From Paenibacillus qinlingensis (lineage in GTDB: Bacteria > Bacillota > Bacilli > Paenibacillales > NBRC-103111), in contig NZ_JABMKY010000006.1 of NCBI RefSeq assembly GCF_013204845.1, positions 62,001 to 126,000 on the forward strand: a stretch of DNA of 64,000 nucleotides. Direction: 5' to 3'. The position numbers were made by a program, and so were the translations under genes. Positions 35,873 to 45,403 of this stretch are shown piece after piece (positions within the stretch are counted from its first letter, which is position 1; the number at the start of each line of letters is the position of its first letter). The notes under the pieces were generated by a model that worked only from the letters and a program-made list of their open reading frames with translations, was not told the origin of the DNA and did no database searches.

Positions 35873-38800
35873 ATGCCATTAACCATGAACAAAGCCTCAT
35901 TCCGTTTCATCGTCGTCGTACTTGTTTCTGTATTAATCTTACAGGCTATGCTTACATTTGGTGCATCTGGTAGGGCACAGGCAGCAGCTGCATTTACAGT
36001 TACAGCTCAGGCTACCCCCTCTAACGCGGCGCCAGGCTCCAGTGTGTCATTGAACGTGAACGTTGCTTCATCACAAGCTGTAGCTGTACTGGTAGATGTT
36101 GAAATCTTTAATGCTTCCTTGACGAGAGTTAAACAGCTGGTCGTCGATAATGTTCAAATTGCAGCAAGTGGTAGCACAAACGTGCCTTTTCTATGGGATG
36201 TCCCAGCTAATTTGCCTGAAGGAACATACACAGTAAGTGTAGGCATTTTTGGGGCTGGTTGGAGTTCCGGTATGAGTAAATGGGTTGCTGGCGCTGCTCA
36301 TGTGACAGTTAGCGGCGGAACGCAGACCCTTAACTTCACGAGCAGTGCAGCGGTCAATCCCGGAACAATCATTCCTGGTGGAGCATTAAGTGTCAGTGCT
36401 GCCATTACAGCTAGTCAAGATACAAGTGCTTTAGTCGAACTAAGGATAGTGCAGCCAGATGGCACCAACGTTAAGACAGAAACGTATACGGAGGCATTTG
36501 TTGCCTCACTAACCAAATCTTTCGTAACCAATTGGAATGTGCCCTTAAATGCTCAGCTTGGAGCTTACAAAGTTGAGCTAGGGGTATACAACGCAGACCG
36601 TTCCCAGACTTATCATGCTAACACCCAGGCCGGTCAATTCAACGTAACTTCACCTACGCAGCCGTCGTTAGGCACTCCGACTAACCTGCAGGCAGTTCCT
36701 ACACAAACTACTGTTGGCCTCTCTTGGAATGCTGTAACTAGCGCAACCTACTATGATTTAGAGGTGGATGGAACGATTGTAAATAGTCTTGGAACCACTT
36801 CTTATACGCATACTGGATTGCAATCTGCTACTTCACATACTTACAGAGTGAGAGCCAAAAACGTGCAGTTGACAGGAGAATGGAGCGCTGTGATCACGGC
36901 GAATACGTTGTCCGCGCCTGTGTCAGGGACGATCAAGGTGCAAACCAAAACCTCCGGAGATTCCACCTCACAACAATTGTCGCCCGGGTTTGAAATTACG
37001 AATATGGGCAGCCAGCCGATATCGCTTAGCGATATCCGCGTCCGTTACTTTTTTACGATCGATACATTGAAGGCGATGTCTGTAAATTTCTGGACGACAG
37101 TCAACAGCAAGAGCAACGTGCTCACCGAGATTGTCTCCATGCCGATGACGACAGGTACGGCCGATCATTTTCTGGAAATCGGTTTCACCGCTGATGCCGG
37201 CTTGTTGCAGCCCGGTGCTAAGAAGGGTGTTTACACATGGATGAATAAAAGTGATTGGTCTTCTTTTAACCAGTCCAACGATTACTCATATAGAAGTAAC
37301 TCGTCCAGCTATATGGATAATGATAAGGTCGTGGGCTTGATTGCCGGCGAACTAAAGTGGGGATCTTCTCCAATTCCGTTCGACTTACCAGCTTTCCCTG
37401 AACAAATTGCTGCAACTCCGACTTCGCCGACTACCATAGTCGTTACCTGGGAACCCGTAAATGGAGCAACAAGCTACGATATCGATGCAGACGGTACCGT
37501 GACAACTAATCTGACGTCTCCACAGTTCACCGACCAATGGTTGAATCCCAATATGCCTCATACCTATAAAGTAAGAACACATCAAGATTCGAAATTTGGT
37601 TATTGGAGTGAGCCGATTACCGTTCGTATGACGAATGCGTCAATCTTGCCTGCGCCAGTTAACATCAAGGCGTCCAAGACCAGTAATTCGATAAGCTTGA
37701 CATGGGATATTCTGAAAGAATCCGTTACAGAATACGAAGTTGAAACGGACGGATTCGCTCAGAGCGCAGGGAGTGCAAACTCTTTTGCTCATAACGCTTT
37801 GACACCTGGTTCGTTGCATACTTACAGAGTTAGAGCAAAGAATGGGTTAGTTATCGGAGACTGGAGCCCTGTGATCAAACTGAACACACTGAGCACGACG
37901 ACAGGCACCTTTACGGTTGACTTTACGGTAGATCCAACAGCCGAGAGAGCCCCCATAAGCCCTTACATCTATGGAACGAATGAGAACATGACCGGAACTG
38001 AGAATTTCAAGTCGAGGAGAATGGGCGGCAATCGATTGACTACTTACAACTGGGAGACGAATGCGTCCAATGCCGGTAAGGATACGACTGGTCAGCCAAA
38101 CGACAATTACGTTCCCTTTTACTACGGTGAAGTGCCATCGACCCAATACAATGTTCCGGGGATAGCGGTTACAGCCTTCCATGAGAAATCGTTGGCACAG
38201 GGTGCCTTGTCGTTGGTTACTCTTCAAGCCGCAGGTTATGTAGCTAATGACAAAAATGGAAGTGTGAGCGCAAGTCAGACGGCGCCTTCGGCCAGATGGG
38301 CAGAAGTAAAAGCGACGAAAAACGCGCCATTCACGCTTGTGCCAAATGTAACGGACCAGGTTGTATATATGGACGAATTCGTAAATTTCCTTGTGAATCG
38401 TTTCGGTAATGCAAGTACGTCAAACGGAATCAAAGCGTATCTTATTGATAACGAGGCTGGTCTGTGGTCAGAAACTCATCCCTATATGCATCCGGCACCT
38501 GCGGGAAGTGCCGAAGTACTGAATAAATCGATTGAATTGGCCAAGGCGGTCAAGAATATCGATCCTCATGCGCAAATCTTCGGTTTGGGGGCATATGGAT
38601 TTAGCGAATTCTATAATATGCAGCAGGCGGCAGACTGGAGCCAGCTTAAAGGCAACTATGACTGGTATATGGATTACTATCTGGATAAAATGCGCAGGGA
38701 ATCGGCCAAAGAAGGAAAGCGGTTGCTCGATGTGCTCGATGTTCACTGGTATCCGGAGGCAACAGGAGGTGGCGTAAGAGTTACACGAAGCGATACGAAT

Positions 38801-39478
38801 AATAATATAGAGGCTAATAAAGCGCGTATTCAGGCCACAAGAACGCTATGGGATCCTAGCTACAAAGAATCAAGCTGGATTACTGGAAACTCAAGCTTCC
38901 TTCCCTTTTTACCACTTATACCCAGACTTCAACAGTCGATTGATCTCTACAACGAGGATACCAAGATTGGATTCTCGGAGTACAATTATGGTGGAGAAAA
39001 TCATATTTCCGGTGGTATTGCAACAACAGATGTGTTAGGTATATTCGGTAAGACAGGTGTGTATTCGGCGCAATATTGGAAAACCGCAAGACAAGTTAGC
39101 GATGCTCCTTATTCTTCGGCTGCTTTCAGAATATTTAATAATTATGATGGCAACAAGTCCGAATACGGGAATGTGAAGGTTCAGGCTGAAACAAACAATA
39201 TTGAGAATAGTGCCATCTATGGATCTGTATTCGCCGATAGCGATAACAATCTTCACCTCATTGCGATTAATAAAAACTATGATCATGATATGAATGCTGT
39301 CTTCCATATCGGCGGAGAGACGTATAAGGCTGCACGCGTGTGGGCATTTGACAGCAATAGTTCGGTCATTACGGAGCGTCAGCCTATTACACAAATTAAT
39401 GGATCATCTTTCTCTTACACCATTCCTAAACTTACTGTGTGTCATATTGTTCTAACGAAGACGCTTGTGGGGCAATAA
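35873..39478 (+). CDS. Secreted GH44 endoglucanase/xyloglucanase with CBM3
   Basis: A 1201-residue secreted enzyme; the ATG at 35873 is nine bases behind AAAGGAG (35867 is too close). The signal peptide ends near residue 38. Two Ig-like modules (about 40-265) are the same type as those in the protein at 20033. FN3 (about 275-345) is followed by CBM3 (about 350-495: 'PGFEITNMGSQPISLSDIRV', 'VYTWMNKSDWSSFNQSNDYS') and two further FN3 domains (about 500-680). The GH44 catalytic domain (about 685-1200) has 'ISPYIYGTNENMTGT', 'RRMGGNRLTTYNWET', the acid Glu861 in DNEAGLW and the nucleophile Glu1036 in SEYNYGGENH. GH44 enzymes cut cellulose and especially xyloglucan. CBM3 anchors it to crystalline cellulose. 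Confidence 0.94.
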   Translation: MPLTMNKASFRFIVVVLVSVLILQAMLTFGASGRAQAAAAFTVTAQATPSNAAPGSSVSLNVNVASSQAVAVLVDVEIFNASLTRVKQLVVDNVQIAASGSTNVPFLWDVPANLPEGTYTVSVGIFGAGWSSGMSKWVAGAAHVTVSGGTQTLNFTSSAAVNPGTIIPGGALSVSAAITASQDTSALVELRIVQPDGTNVKTETYTEAFVASLTKSFVTNWNVPLNAQLGAYKVELGVYNADRSQTYHANTQAGQFNVTSPTQPSLGTPTNLQAVPTQTTVGLSWNAVTSATYYDLEVDGTIVNSLGTTSYTHTGLQSATSHTYRVRAKNVQLTGEWSAVITANTLSAPVSGTIKVQTKTSGDSTSQQLSPGFEITNMGSQPISLSDIRVRYFFTIDTLKAMSVNFWTTVNSKSNVLTEIVSMPMTTGTADHFLEIGFTADAGLLQPGAKKGVYTWMNKSDWSSFNQSNDYSYRSNSSSYMDNDKVVGLIAGELKWGSSPIPFDLPAFPEQIAATPTSPTTIVVTWEPVNGATSYDIDADGTVTTNLTSPQFTDQWLNPNMPHTYKVRTHQDSKFGYWSEPITVRMTNASILPAPVNIKASKTSNSISLTWDILKESVTEYEVETDGFAQSAGSANSFAHNALTPGSLHTYRVRAKNGLVIGDWSPVIKLNTLSTTTGTFTVDFTVDPTAERAPISPYIYGTNENMTGTENFKSRRMGGNRLTTYNWETNASNAGKDTTGQPNDNYVPFYYGEVPSTQYNVPGIAVTAFHEKSLAQGALSLVTLQAAGYVANDKNGSVSASQTAPSARWAEVKATKNAPFTLVPNVTDQVVYMDEFVNFLVNRFGNASTSNGIKAYLIDNEAGLWSETHPYMHPAPAGSAEVLNKSIELAKAVKNIDPHAQIFGLGAYGFSEFYNMQQAADWSQLKGNYDWYMDYYLDKMRRESAKEGKRLLDVLDVHWYPEATGGGVRVTRSDTNNNIEANKARIQATRTLWDPSYKESSWITGNSSFLPFLPLIPRLQQSIDLYNEDTKIGFSEYNYGGENHISGGIATTDVLGIFGKTGVYSAQYWKTARQVSDAPYSSAAFRIFNNYDGNKSEYGNVKVQAETNNIENSAIYGSVFADSDNNLHLIAINKNYDHDMNAVFHIGGETYKAARVWAFDSNSSVITERQPITQINGSSFSYTIPKLTVCHIVLTKTLVGQ

Positions 39479-39481
39479 GTT

Positions 39482-39531
39482 TCAACAAGAGAGAAATCGG
39501 TATAGCCGATTTCTCTTTGTTGAGATTTTTT
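39482..39531 (+). terminator. Rho-independent terminator after the GH44 gene
   Basis: AGAGAAATCGG pairs with CCGATTTCTCT, extendable outward to TCAACAA / TTGTTGA with one bulge, followed by TTTTTT. It starts three bases after the stop codon. Confidence 0.9.
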
Positions 39532-39616
39532 GTCTGACCAGGTTTCTTTTATGTTATTGATAGAAACTAGAGTGTTATTGTCACGTTTCTACAATAAACG
39601 ACAAAATTTCGCGTAT

Positions 39617-39638
39617 GATACTCATAGTCCATAGACTA
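39617..39638 (+). promoter_or_regulatory. Conserved palindromic element, site C (variant)
   Basis: Third copy: GATACTCATAGTC then CATAGACTA. The inner spacer has changed from CGTC to CATA, yet AGTC/GACT remain intact, which supports a palindromic protein-binding site. The AGATTAACAT box follows at the same 13-base distance. It stands ahead of a broken secreted-protein gene. Confidence 0.62.
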
Positions 39639-39777
39639 AATTTAAAAATGTAGATTAACATATAAATATTATTAATAGAAGGGTGTTCTTCTACAACGTG
39701 AAACAAATCTACATAGATATTAAGAATACACCATTGGTTTCTGTCAGAATCACAAAAAAATAGCAGGGAAGTTCATC

Positions 39778-40122
39778 ATGAGTGAAAAAGTGAAAACAGT
39801 ATCGAAATACGTAGTAACGTCTGCAATGCTGGTAAATTCATTAGCAGCTCCGACTGCCATACTTGCTGCGGATACTAAATTGGAGAGCCGTCTGTGGTGC
39901 AAATCCGCGGTGAAGGAATTGCTGATTTATTAAGAAAGGTAACAGGTAACATTTCCAGCATTAAATTCAATGGCTTGGAGTTGTCGCCAAATTTACGCAT
40001 TATTAATATGGTTGTATTCGATATTATTCACCTTGCACTCCTATCTGCATACAGAGTTGATACCTTTGTCACTAACTATGATGATTCAGCCATTTATAGC
40101 GCATCCTTGGAGGCAGAAGCAA
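39778..40122 (+). pseudogene. Frameshifted secreted-protein gene remnant
   Basis: An ATG at 39778 with AGGGAAG upstream opens a clear signal peptide, MSEKVKTVSKYVVTSAMLV, ending near 'AILAAD', but the frame stops at 39931 after 51 codons. The +2 frame continues protein-like text ('QIRGEGIADLLRKVTGNI') from 39894 to 40133. The simplest reading is a secreted-protein gene broken by a frameshift near 39890, with the reading lost before the ILEI/GDPD-like gene. Whether the intact ancestor included that downstream gene is unknown. Confidence 0.5.
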
Positions 40123-41565
40123 ATGAAACTTAATATCAACGACATGTCATTGATGGAGAAAGAAAGCCTAATGCTTGCTTTACCCTCTCATGAAACATCC
40201 AAGTTTAATAAGCGTGAATGGAAAACTTTCATGGCGCATTCCTCAAAAATATATCGGCAGTATGGCATAACGATACAAACTTTTGAGAGCGTTAATCTCT
40301 CAAATAATAATAAAATCATATATTTTAAGAGTAGTAATTATATCCCCTATTTTAGACAACACAAATATCAGGTCAGTGTTGAAAAAGGCATGCATTTTAT
40401 AGATTTTTTAAGAAATATGAAGCCGTCTTCTTACGTTGTTATATCCGTTAAGGATGACGGAAGTCAACAGTTAACCAATGAAATTGTCAATGAACTAACG
40501 GACTTTGGCATTAATTTGAATAGTCAACATCTCCAGTATAGTTATATATTCGTCGCACATAAAATGGGTCCAGCCTCCTTTGAGGTTATCCATGAGAAAT
40601 TTGCACTTGAGGATATTGAGTGGGAAGGTGTTCTGGGCGGAAGAGAAGCAGTCATTCGAAGTGGTGGGGCTTTGGGCAGCAATTCCAGCAGTATAAGCTT
40701 GGATGAAGAAGAGTGGAGTCTTAATCAGAGGGGGATCAATCTTGTAACGATTGATCCCTCTTCGGTAAAAGAGATTGAAACGATAAACTTTGATACATTC
40801 ACAACATTATTTGCTCAGGGAAGTTTGTTTAAGGCAACGCCTCCAATTGTGAATGACACTCCTATTCACTCTTCAGCTGAGGGTCAAGTAGGCTGGGAAT
40901 TACACGGCGTTATTTATGCAGACTGTACGGGAGCGATGGAAAATAGCTATTCTAAAAGAGGACATATAGCCTTTGAAGTGGAACTTGAGTTAAACTCGGA
41001 CGATGAACTGGTTGCTCGACATGATTGGGATTTCTATTTATATATGGTTTTAGGTCAAAATCCTCCAAAAGGCATCGAAAAAGATAAACCGCTCTCCTAT
41101 GAGCAGTTCAGAATCTTGAAAATATTAGGCCGATTTTCACCAATTTCAATGGTAGATCTTTTCCAGTTCCTTGCTGATCACCCGGATGTTTTTTTGGTTA
41201 CCGATACGAAGCATACTGAGCTTGATATCGTAAGGAAACAATTCAGCAAGTTGGTTGAGGCAGCAGCCTCTTTTAACTACAGCGTATTGATGAGAGTAAT
41301 TCCGCAATTGTACAGTGCTGAGATGTACCCGGTTATTGAGGATATATTTCCTTTCACTAAATATGTGTACGCGCTCTATCAGACTACGGACAGTGATGAA
41401 CAGGTACTAGATTTCGTGAAAAAAAATAAGATTCAAAATGTCACAACGTATCCCGAACGATACAGTTGTACTTTTGGGGCAGAATTAAAGAAATACGGTG
41501 CGAGGTTATTTATCCTTACCCTTAACGAAACAGCAACCGCACGGAAATATATAAGAATGAATTAG
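40123..41565 (+). CDS. ILEI (FAM3-like) plus GDPD/PI-PLC-like protein
   Basis: A 480-residue protein; the ATG at 40123 is chosen because GGAGG (40109-40113) lies nine bases upstream. Residues about 55-170 resemble the interleukin-like EMT inducer (ILEI/FAM3) fold: 'GMHFIDFLRNMKPSSYVVIS', 'KDDGSQQLTNEIVNELTDFG'. A second, partial copy ('QRGINLVTIDPSSV', 'INFDTFTTLF') follows. From about residue 265 a phosphodiesterase-like domain reads 'HGVIYADCTGAMENS', 'GHIAFEVELELNSDDELVAR' and 'HDWDFYLYM', the HG..ENS..E.E..HD pattern of glycerophosphodiester phosphodiesterases. No signal peptide is present, unusual for a probable surface phosphodiesterase, perhaps because the gene lost its 5' part. Function: possible hydrolysis of a phosphodiester on a glycan or lipid; low certainty. 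Confidence 0.65.
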   Translation: MKLNINDMSLMEKESLMLALPSHETSKFNKREWKTFMAHSSKIYRQYGITIQTFESVNLSNNNKIIYFKSSNYIPYFRQHKYQVSVEKGMHFIDFLRNMKPSSYVVISVKDDGSQQLTNEIVNELTDFGINLNSQHLQYSYIFVAHKMGPASFEVIHEKFALEDIEWEGVLGGREAVIRSGGALGSNSSSISLDEEEWSLNQRGINLVTIDPSSVKEIETINFDTFTTLFAQGSLFKATPPIVNDTPIHSSAEGQVGWELHGVIYADCTGAMENSYSKRGHIAFEVELELNSDDELVARHDWDFYLYMVLGQNPPKGIEKDKPLSYEQFRILKILGRFSPISMVDLFQFLADHPDVFLVTDTKHTELDIVRKQFSKLVEAAASFNYSVLMRVIPQLYSAEMYPVIEDIFPFTKYVYALYQTTDSDEQVLDFVKKNKIQNVTTYPERYSCTFGAELKKYGARLFILTLNETATARKYIRMN

Positions 41566-41701
41566 GATGACTTTTATACGGAAAGCCTGCAAAGATATCC
41601 ATACTTGCATCAATATAAAATTACTTAATGATACGAAAGGTCTGTGTACTACACACAAACCCGAATATTAATTTGATAAAATTAAGAAATTGGGAGAGTC
41701 A

Positions 41702-41745
41702 CTGTTCATATGAACAGATGCTTCTGGGAGATACGAAATGTATCT
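41702..41745. promoter_or_regulatory. Perfect 16-base palindrome and adjacent hairpin
   Basis: CTGTTCATATGAACAG (41702-41717) is a perfect palindrome, and AGATAC-gaaat-GTATCT (41729-41745) a perfect stem-loop, flanked by CTTC/GAAG. They lie in the 587-base gap between stop 41565 and ATG 42153. The gap also holds short inverted repeats around 41818-41850, a terminator at 41977 and element D. No convincing gene is seen in it. Confidence 0.5.
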
Positions 41746-41976
41746 GAAGTGAGTTGAGGATTAATTATGCGATATAACGGGGGGCTGTGGACACGAATAT
41801 GGAGGGAATAAGGCAACTAATTCACCTAGTTCCCAAGTTCGCCTTTACTTACTGACAAGAATGAACCGCGGGTACAATGCCTACTTAGTGACTACGAATG
41901 ACCCACTGATTATAAAGTTTAGCTAAGATGCAAAATATTACTTGAGCATAGTGCAAGAAAATAACTTTAAATATGA

Positions 41977-42011
41977 GGGCCTAATAGAGCAGTTTCTATT
42001 GGCCCGTTTTT
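41977..42011 (+). terminator. Terminator in the gap before the first HTH/STAS-like regulator
   Basis: GGGCC-t-AATAGA pairs with TCTATT-GGCCC and is followed by GTTTTT. It lies 411 bases past the nearest upstream gene, so it may end an unannotated transcript from the gap. Confidence 0.75.
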
Positions 42012-42073
42012 CATGATAAATTAAGGACATACGTCCTTCCCAACCTGTGATCATTTATTATTTATTTGGGAAT

Positions 42074-42095
42074 GATACTTATAGTCCGTCGACTC
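42074..42095 (+). promoter_or_regulatory. Conserved palindromic element, site D
   Basis: Fourth copy, identical to sites A and E over the 22-base block (GATACTTATAGTC...CGACTC). It ends 57 bases before the regulator ATG at 42153. The downstream box is AGCTTAGGAT, at 12 bases. Confidence 0.7.
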
Positions 42096-42152
42096 TTTGC
42101 GGCATGTAGCTTAGGATTGATTTATACCCTTAAACCAGAAGGATGCTTACCT

Positions 42153-42839
42153 ATGAATATTATGCAAGATTTTGGACTACGTCTTAAAGAATTACGACTA
42201 CGATCAAGTATGTCTCAAGACACGCTTGCCTCTCTGTCTGGACTGGACAGAACTTATATTGGGGGAGTGGAACGTGGTGAGCGCAATGTTTCACTGAAAA
42301 ATATTGAAATTTTATGTAATACACTTGATGTAGATATCAGTTATTTTTTTGCCGATGAACGATTCACTTTACATACGGCTTTCTTGAAAAGTGAATTGAG
42401 TAAGCCTCTGGAAGAGCGTTTTAGATATACCGTACAGAATGAGGAGAATATCATCGCTTGGCAAGTGACTGGGGCTTTACATCTCAATGAAGTAAAGAAG
42501 ATCTGCCTGGATTTAAAGAGCGCCTGCCGGCAACTTGCCTCAGGTAAAGTGAAACTGCTTATCGATAATAGTAAAATGATGACCAAAGATCAGCCCATTG
42601 CCTTTCAACATGAAGTTACAGCGATTTGGGAAGAGCTTCAACGATGGTTTCTGCCTCATTGTGAACATGTCATCGTACTTTGTAATTCGAGATTCATGCA
42701 GAATCAGATGAATCGGCTAGCGAAACGGAGTGGGATTATTAAAGTTCAGAAAAGTCTCTTTGTTGAAAATGGGCAGTGGTTGGCGGATGGTGAGGATGAT
42801 TTACTGCATGTGATAAAGGAGTACTTAAACACAAGATAA
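42153..42839 (+). CDS. XRE-type HTH regulator with STAS-like C-terminal domain
   Basis: A 228-residue protein; the ATG at 42153 is preceded by AGAAGGATG and aligns with the paralog at 46389. Residues 5-65 form an XRE/Cro-type HTH ('[19 protein letters not shown]', '[19 protein letters not shown]'). Residues about 80-225 form a domain not usual for XRE proteins: 'IIAWQVTGALHLNEVKKI', 'KVKLLIDNSKM', 'HVIVLCNSRFMQNQMNRLAK'. The beta-alpha pattern suggests a STAS/SpoIIAA-like fold, and it is shared with the regulator at 62495. It lies 57 bases behind element D and 86 bases ahead of a chemoreceptor gene. Likely role: DNA-binding sensor regulating itself and neighbours. Confidence 0.82.
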   Translation: MNIMQDFGLRLKELRLRSSMSQDTLASLSGLDRTYIGGVERGERNVSLKNIEILCNTLDVDISYFFADERFTLHTAFLKSELSKPLEERFRYTVQNEENIIAWQVTGALHLNEVKKICLDLKSACRQLASGKVKLLIDNSKMMTKDQPIAFQHEVTAIWEELQRWFLPHCEHVIVLCNSRFMQNQMNRLAKRSGIIKVQKSLFVENGQWLADGEDDLLHVIKEYLNTR

Positions 42840-42925
42840 CCTGAGAATGCGCATGTTGAAAGAATGACTTTAATTGGATTATTGGTATGTCAGGATGAGA
42901 GTTGCCAAAAGTAGGAGGTTATTCA

Positions 42926-44398
42926 GTGGACAGAAACCTAGCGTTTATACATCGAGTTAATATCATGCTCACATGGTTTTTCATGGTCTCGTGTGCACTG
43001 AGTACAGTGTTTTATATGGCAGTGGGTCGATGGGAGTTAGGCATAAATTCAGCAATCAGCCTACTGCCTGGGGGAATCATTACTTATTTTGTTTACAAAA
43101 AAATTGGAATTAAAATAATTCCTTATGTGTATTCCGCTATTATTTTATTAGGGACGATTTCTTTGGCTATACAAAAAGCGGATTTGCTTATTTTTGTCAT
43201 GTTGATAATCTCTCTGGCTATTAATGCTATTTATTTGAATTTAAGATATATATTTGTGAATAGTATCATCACAATTATTTTGGCACTGACTTTCATGTTT
43301 AAAACACCAGATGTGTACAAGTCTGATGGTTCTCAATCCATGATGATCACCTTGATTTTTATCTTGTTTTTCATAGCTGGCATGCTCTGTTTGCAAGCTC
43401 ATCTTGGTACGAAACTCAGAAGAGACATTGAAAAGAGCTGGACAGAATCTGTGGCGGCACAACACGAATCAGATCGACTGCTTGTAAAGATTCGTCAATC
43501 CATTGAAGTGCTCACTTCTTTCAATCAAAGCTTAAGCACAAATGTGGGCTCTACAGGAATAATTTTTCACGAACTGTCCACTGCTTTTTCTGAAGTCGCA
43601 AAAGGTGTGGAAACACAGGCAAGCAGTGTTGCGGATATTAATGAATCCATTAAAACCGTTGATATGTCCATCTTGAGGACATTCAATAATTCTGCGCAAA
43701 TTGATAGATTGATTCAATCCACAGCATTAAAGACGCAAGAAGGAAGTAAGAAAATTGAGAATCTAACGAAGGAAATTCAAATATTGGCAGATATTGTAAC
43801 AATGACTGTTACTTCAATGAATGAATTAAATTTGAAAAGTGAGCATATTGGGAACATTGTTACAGCGATTAGCGATATTTCAAGTCAAACGAATTTGCTC
43901 GCACTCAATGCGGCAATCGAAGCAGCACGTGCAGGCGAGCATGGAAGAGGCTTTGCAGTGGTTTCTTCAGAAGTACGTAAATTGGCTGAGAATTCTCAAT
44001 ATTCTACTAAGCAAATTGTGGATATACTAAGTGAAATAAAGAATAAGACTCAAACGATAACCAATCAGGTAACCATGGGTCAGCGTGCTATTTTTGCTGG
44101 TAAAGAGGTTGCTATCGATGCGGAGAGAACGTTCCGAGACATTAGTACAACCATGCAAATTGTAGTGGAGCAAGTAGCTGAATCTCAAGATATGGTGACT
44201 GAACTGAAAAATTCTTCTCAAATAATCGCTTCTGAACTTGCAAATGTATCTAGCATTACTGAGCAATCGAGTGCTTCCGTTGAGGAGATTTCAGCGAGTA
44301 TTGATCAGCAAAATAGTACTGTTCAGACGATGGTAAGCAGCTTTAAGCAGCTTGAGGAGCTTATTTTGGAATTACAGCGTTCAACAAAAGGAAAATAG
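42926..44398 (+). CDS. Methyl-accepting chemotaxis-type signal transducer, 6-TM
   Basis: A 490-residue protein from the GTG at 42926, eight bases behind AGGAGG (the upstream TTG at 42902 lacks one). About six membrane helices occupy residues 15-165, with no large extracellular sensor. The cytoplasmic part is an MCP signalling domain with the hairpin tip '[20 protein letters not shown]' and '[19 protein letters not shown]', the CheA/CheW-interacting core. It follows the HTH/STAS-like regulator gene, an arrangement repeated at 46389-48676. Chemotaxis receptors with membrane-embedded sensors may detect membrane or energy state; that is inference. Confidence 0.88.
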   Translation: MDRNLAFIHRVNIMLTWFFMVSCALSTVFYMAVGRWELGINSAISLLPGGIITYFVYKKIGIKIIPYVYSAIILLGTISLAIQKADLLIFVMLIISLAINAIYLNLRYIFVNSIITIILALTFMFKTPDVYKSDGSQSMMITLIFILFFIAGMLCLQAHLGTKLRRDIEKSWTESVAAQHESDRLLVKIRQSIEVLTSFNQSLSTNVGSTGIIFHELSTAFSEVAKGVETQASSVADINESIKTVDMSILRTFNNSAQIDRLIQSTALKTQEGSKKIENLTKEIQILADIVTMTVTSMNELNLKSEHIGNIVTAISDISSQTNLLALNAAIEAARAGEHGRGFAVVSSEVRKLAENSQYSTKQIVDILSEIKNKTQTITNQVTMGQRAIFAGKEVAIDAERTFRDISTTMQIVVEQVAESQDMVTELKNSSQIIASELANVSSITEQSSASVEEISASIDQQNSTVQTMVSSFKQLEELILELQRSTKGK

Positions 44399-44475
44399 TT
44401 AAATACATATAAGCTCGATCATCTGCTCTCATCCTTAAAACTATGGGGGCTATTTGATATTAGGAGAGATTAAGA

Positions 44476-45351
44476 ATGAGAAAAATGTTTATAGTTGGAG
44501 TTATGAGTATCTCACTAGTACTGATTTCGGAAAATTATGCAATCAAAATTGAGGCTGCATGTGGGATATACTGCCCGGCATTTGTAACAACGTTAGAGGA
44601 AACAGCTTTGTATGACTTACCTAGAGAAGACTCAGCAATCGTTGGCTTGTTATCCCCGCAAACCCTACAAGAAGTGAGCCATATAGAAACTGTTGAGAAG
44701 GGTTGGATTCAGGTACATACATGGCTGGGTGAAAAATGGATTCATCCCAATGAATTTGTTGAAGGGGAAGTAAGAAAATATGATCAACCTAAGACAATGC
44801 TTATTGAAACGGAACAGGTCTTTTATGACTTTCCTCTTGGGCATGGCCGTAAACCACAGTCAATAGGGGTACTTGCTCCTCAAGTCGTAGTGGCAACAGG
44901 AGATTTCTTTGGAGAAGGGACATCACTCGTAAGCATTGAGACTTGGTTAGGCAAGAAATGGATACGTCCGGGACACTTTGTTGAGCCGAATAGCGGAACG
45001 ATCAAGTTTAACAATGCTTTTGATATTTATGACGACACGTTTAGCCACCAAGCTACTGGGAGACTTGATCCACAAAACGTTGATGTAATAGCCAAGGATG
45101 ACTTTTGGTACTACGTGAAAACAGATATAGGAATGAAATGGGTTGTCCCGACGGAACCTATTGAGAAGGAGATCAAGTTGCAGTTTAAAACCCCGCTGTT
45201 TCGAACGATTTTTCATCGTTCCGGAGAAGAGATAGGAGAGCTCACTCCACAGACTGTACATGCTTTTGAGAAATTAAAAGGCTCAAATGTTCACTATCGG
45301 ATTAAGAGTGATTGGCTTGGTGATGCATGGATTGTTGTCTCTGACAAGTGA
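44476..45351 (+). CDS. Secreted protein with four SH3-like repeats
   Basis: A 291-residue secreted protein: signal peptide at about 1-27 ('VGVMSISLVLIS', ending near 'KIEA'), then four repeats of about 60-65 residues. Each has a strand-rich start, an L-x-PQ element ('GLLSPQTLQEV', 'GVLAPQVVVAT', 'GRLDPQNVDVI', 'GELTPQTVHAF') and an end such as 'TWLGEKWIHP', 'TWLGKKWIRP', 'DIGMKWVVP' or 'DWLGDAWIV'. This resembles bacterial SH3/GW-type cell-wall-binding modules. No catalytic domain is present. It lies between two regulator-chemoreceptor pairs, possibly the surface partner of one. I could not assign a named family. Confidence 0.65.
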   Translation: MRKMFIVGVMSISLVLISENYAIKIEAACGIYCPAFVTTLEETALYDLPREDSAIVGLLSPQTLQEVSHIETVEKGWIQVHTWLGEKWIHPNEFVEGEVRKYDQPKTMLIETEQVFYDFPLGHGRKPQSIGVLAPQVVVATGDFFGEGTSLVSIETWLGKKWIRPGHFVEPNSGTIKFNNAFDIYDDTFSHQATGRLDPQNVDVIAKDDFWYYVKTDIGMKWVVPTEPIEKEIKLQFKTPLFRTIFHRSGEEIGELTPQTVHAFEKLKGSNVHYRIKSDWLGDAWIVVSDK

Positions 45352-45366
45352 CTTATGCTAGACATG

Positions 45367-45403
45367 AGCGATGCAAAGCAACTTTCAGTTACTTTGCATC
45401 GCT
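45367..45403. terminator. Strong hairpin between convergent genes
   Basis: AGCGATGCAAAG pairs with CTTTGCATCGCT, with an inner AACT/AGTT stem. It overlaps the 3' end of the convergent metallo-hydrolase gene (stop at 45389). It has no T run, so it may act as a weak bidirectional terminator. Confidence 0.55.

Noticed and set aside
39698..39763. GTG-started 21-residue peptide behind element C
   Set aside because: It has a poor ribosome-site distance and no similarity to the products behind other elements; it is more likely leader sequence.
41566..42152. Known riboswitch in the gap before the HTH/STAS-like regulator
   Set aside because: I compared it by memory with c-di-GMP, c-di-AMP, guanidine and SAM motifs and saw no matching core; only simple hairpins are supported.
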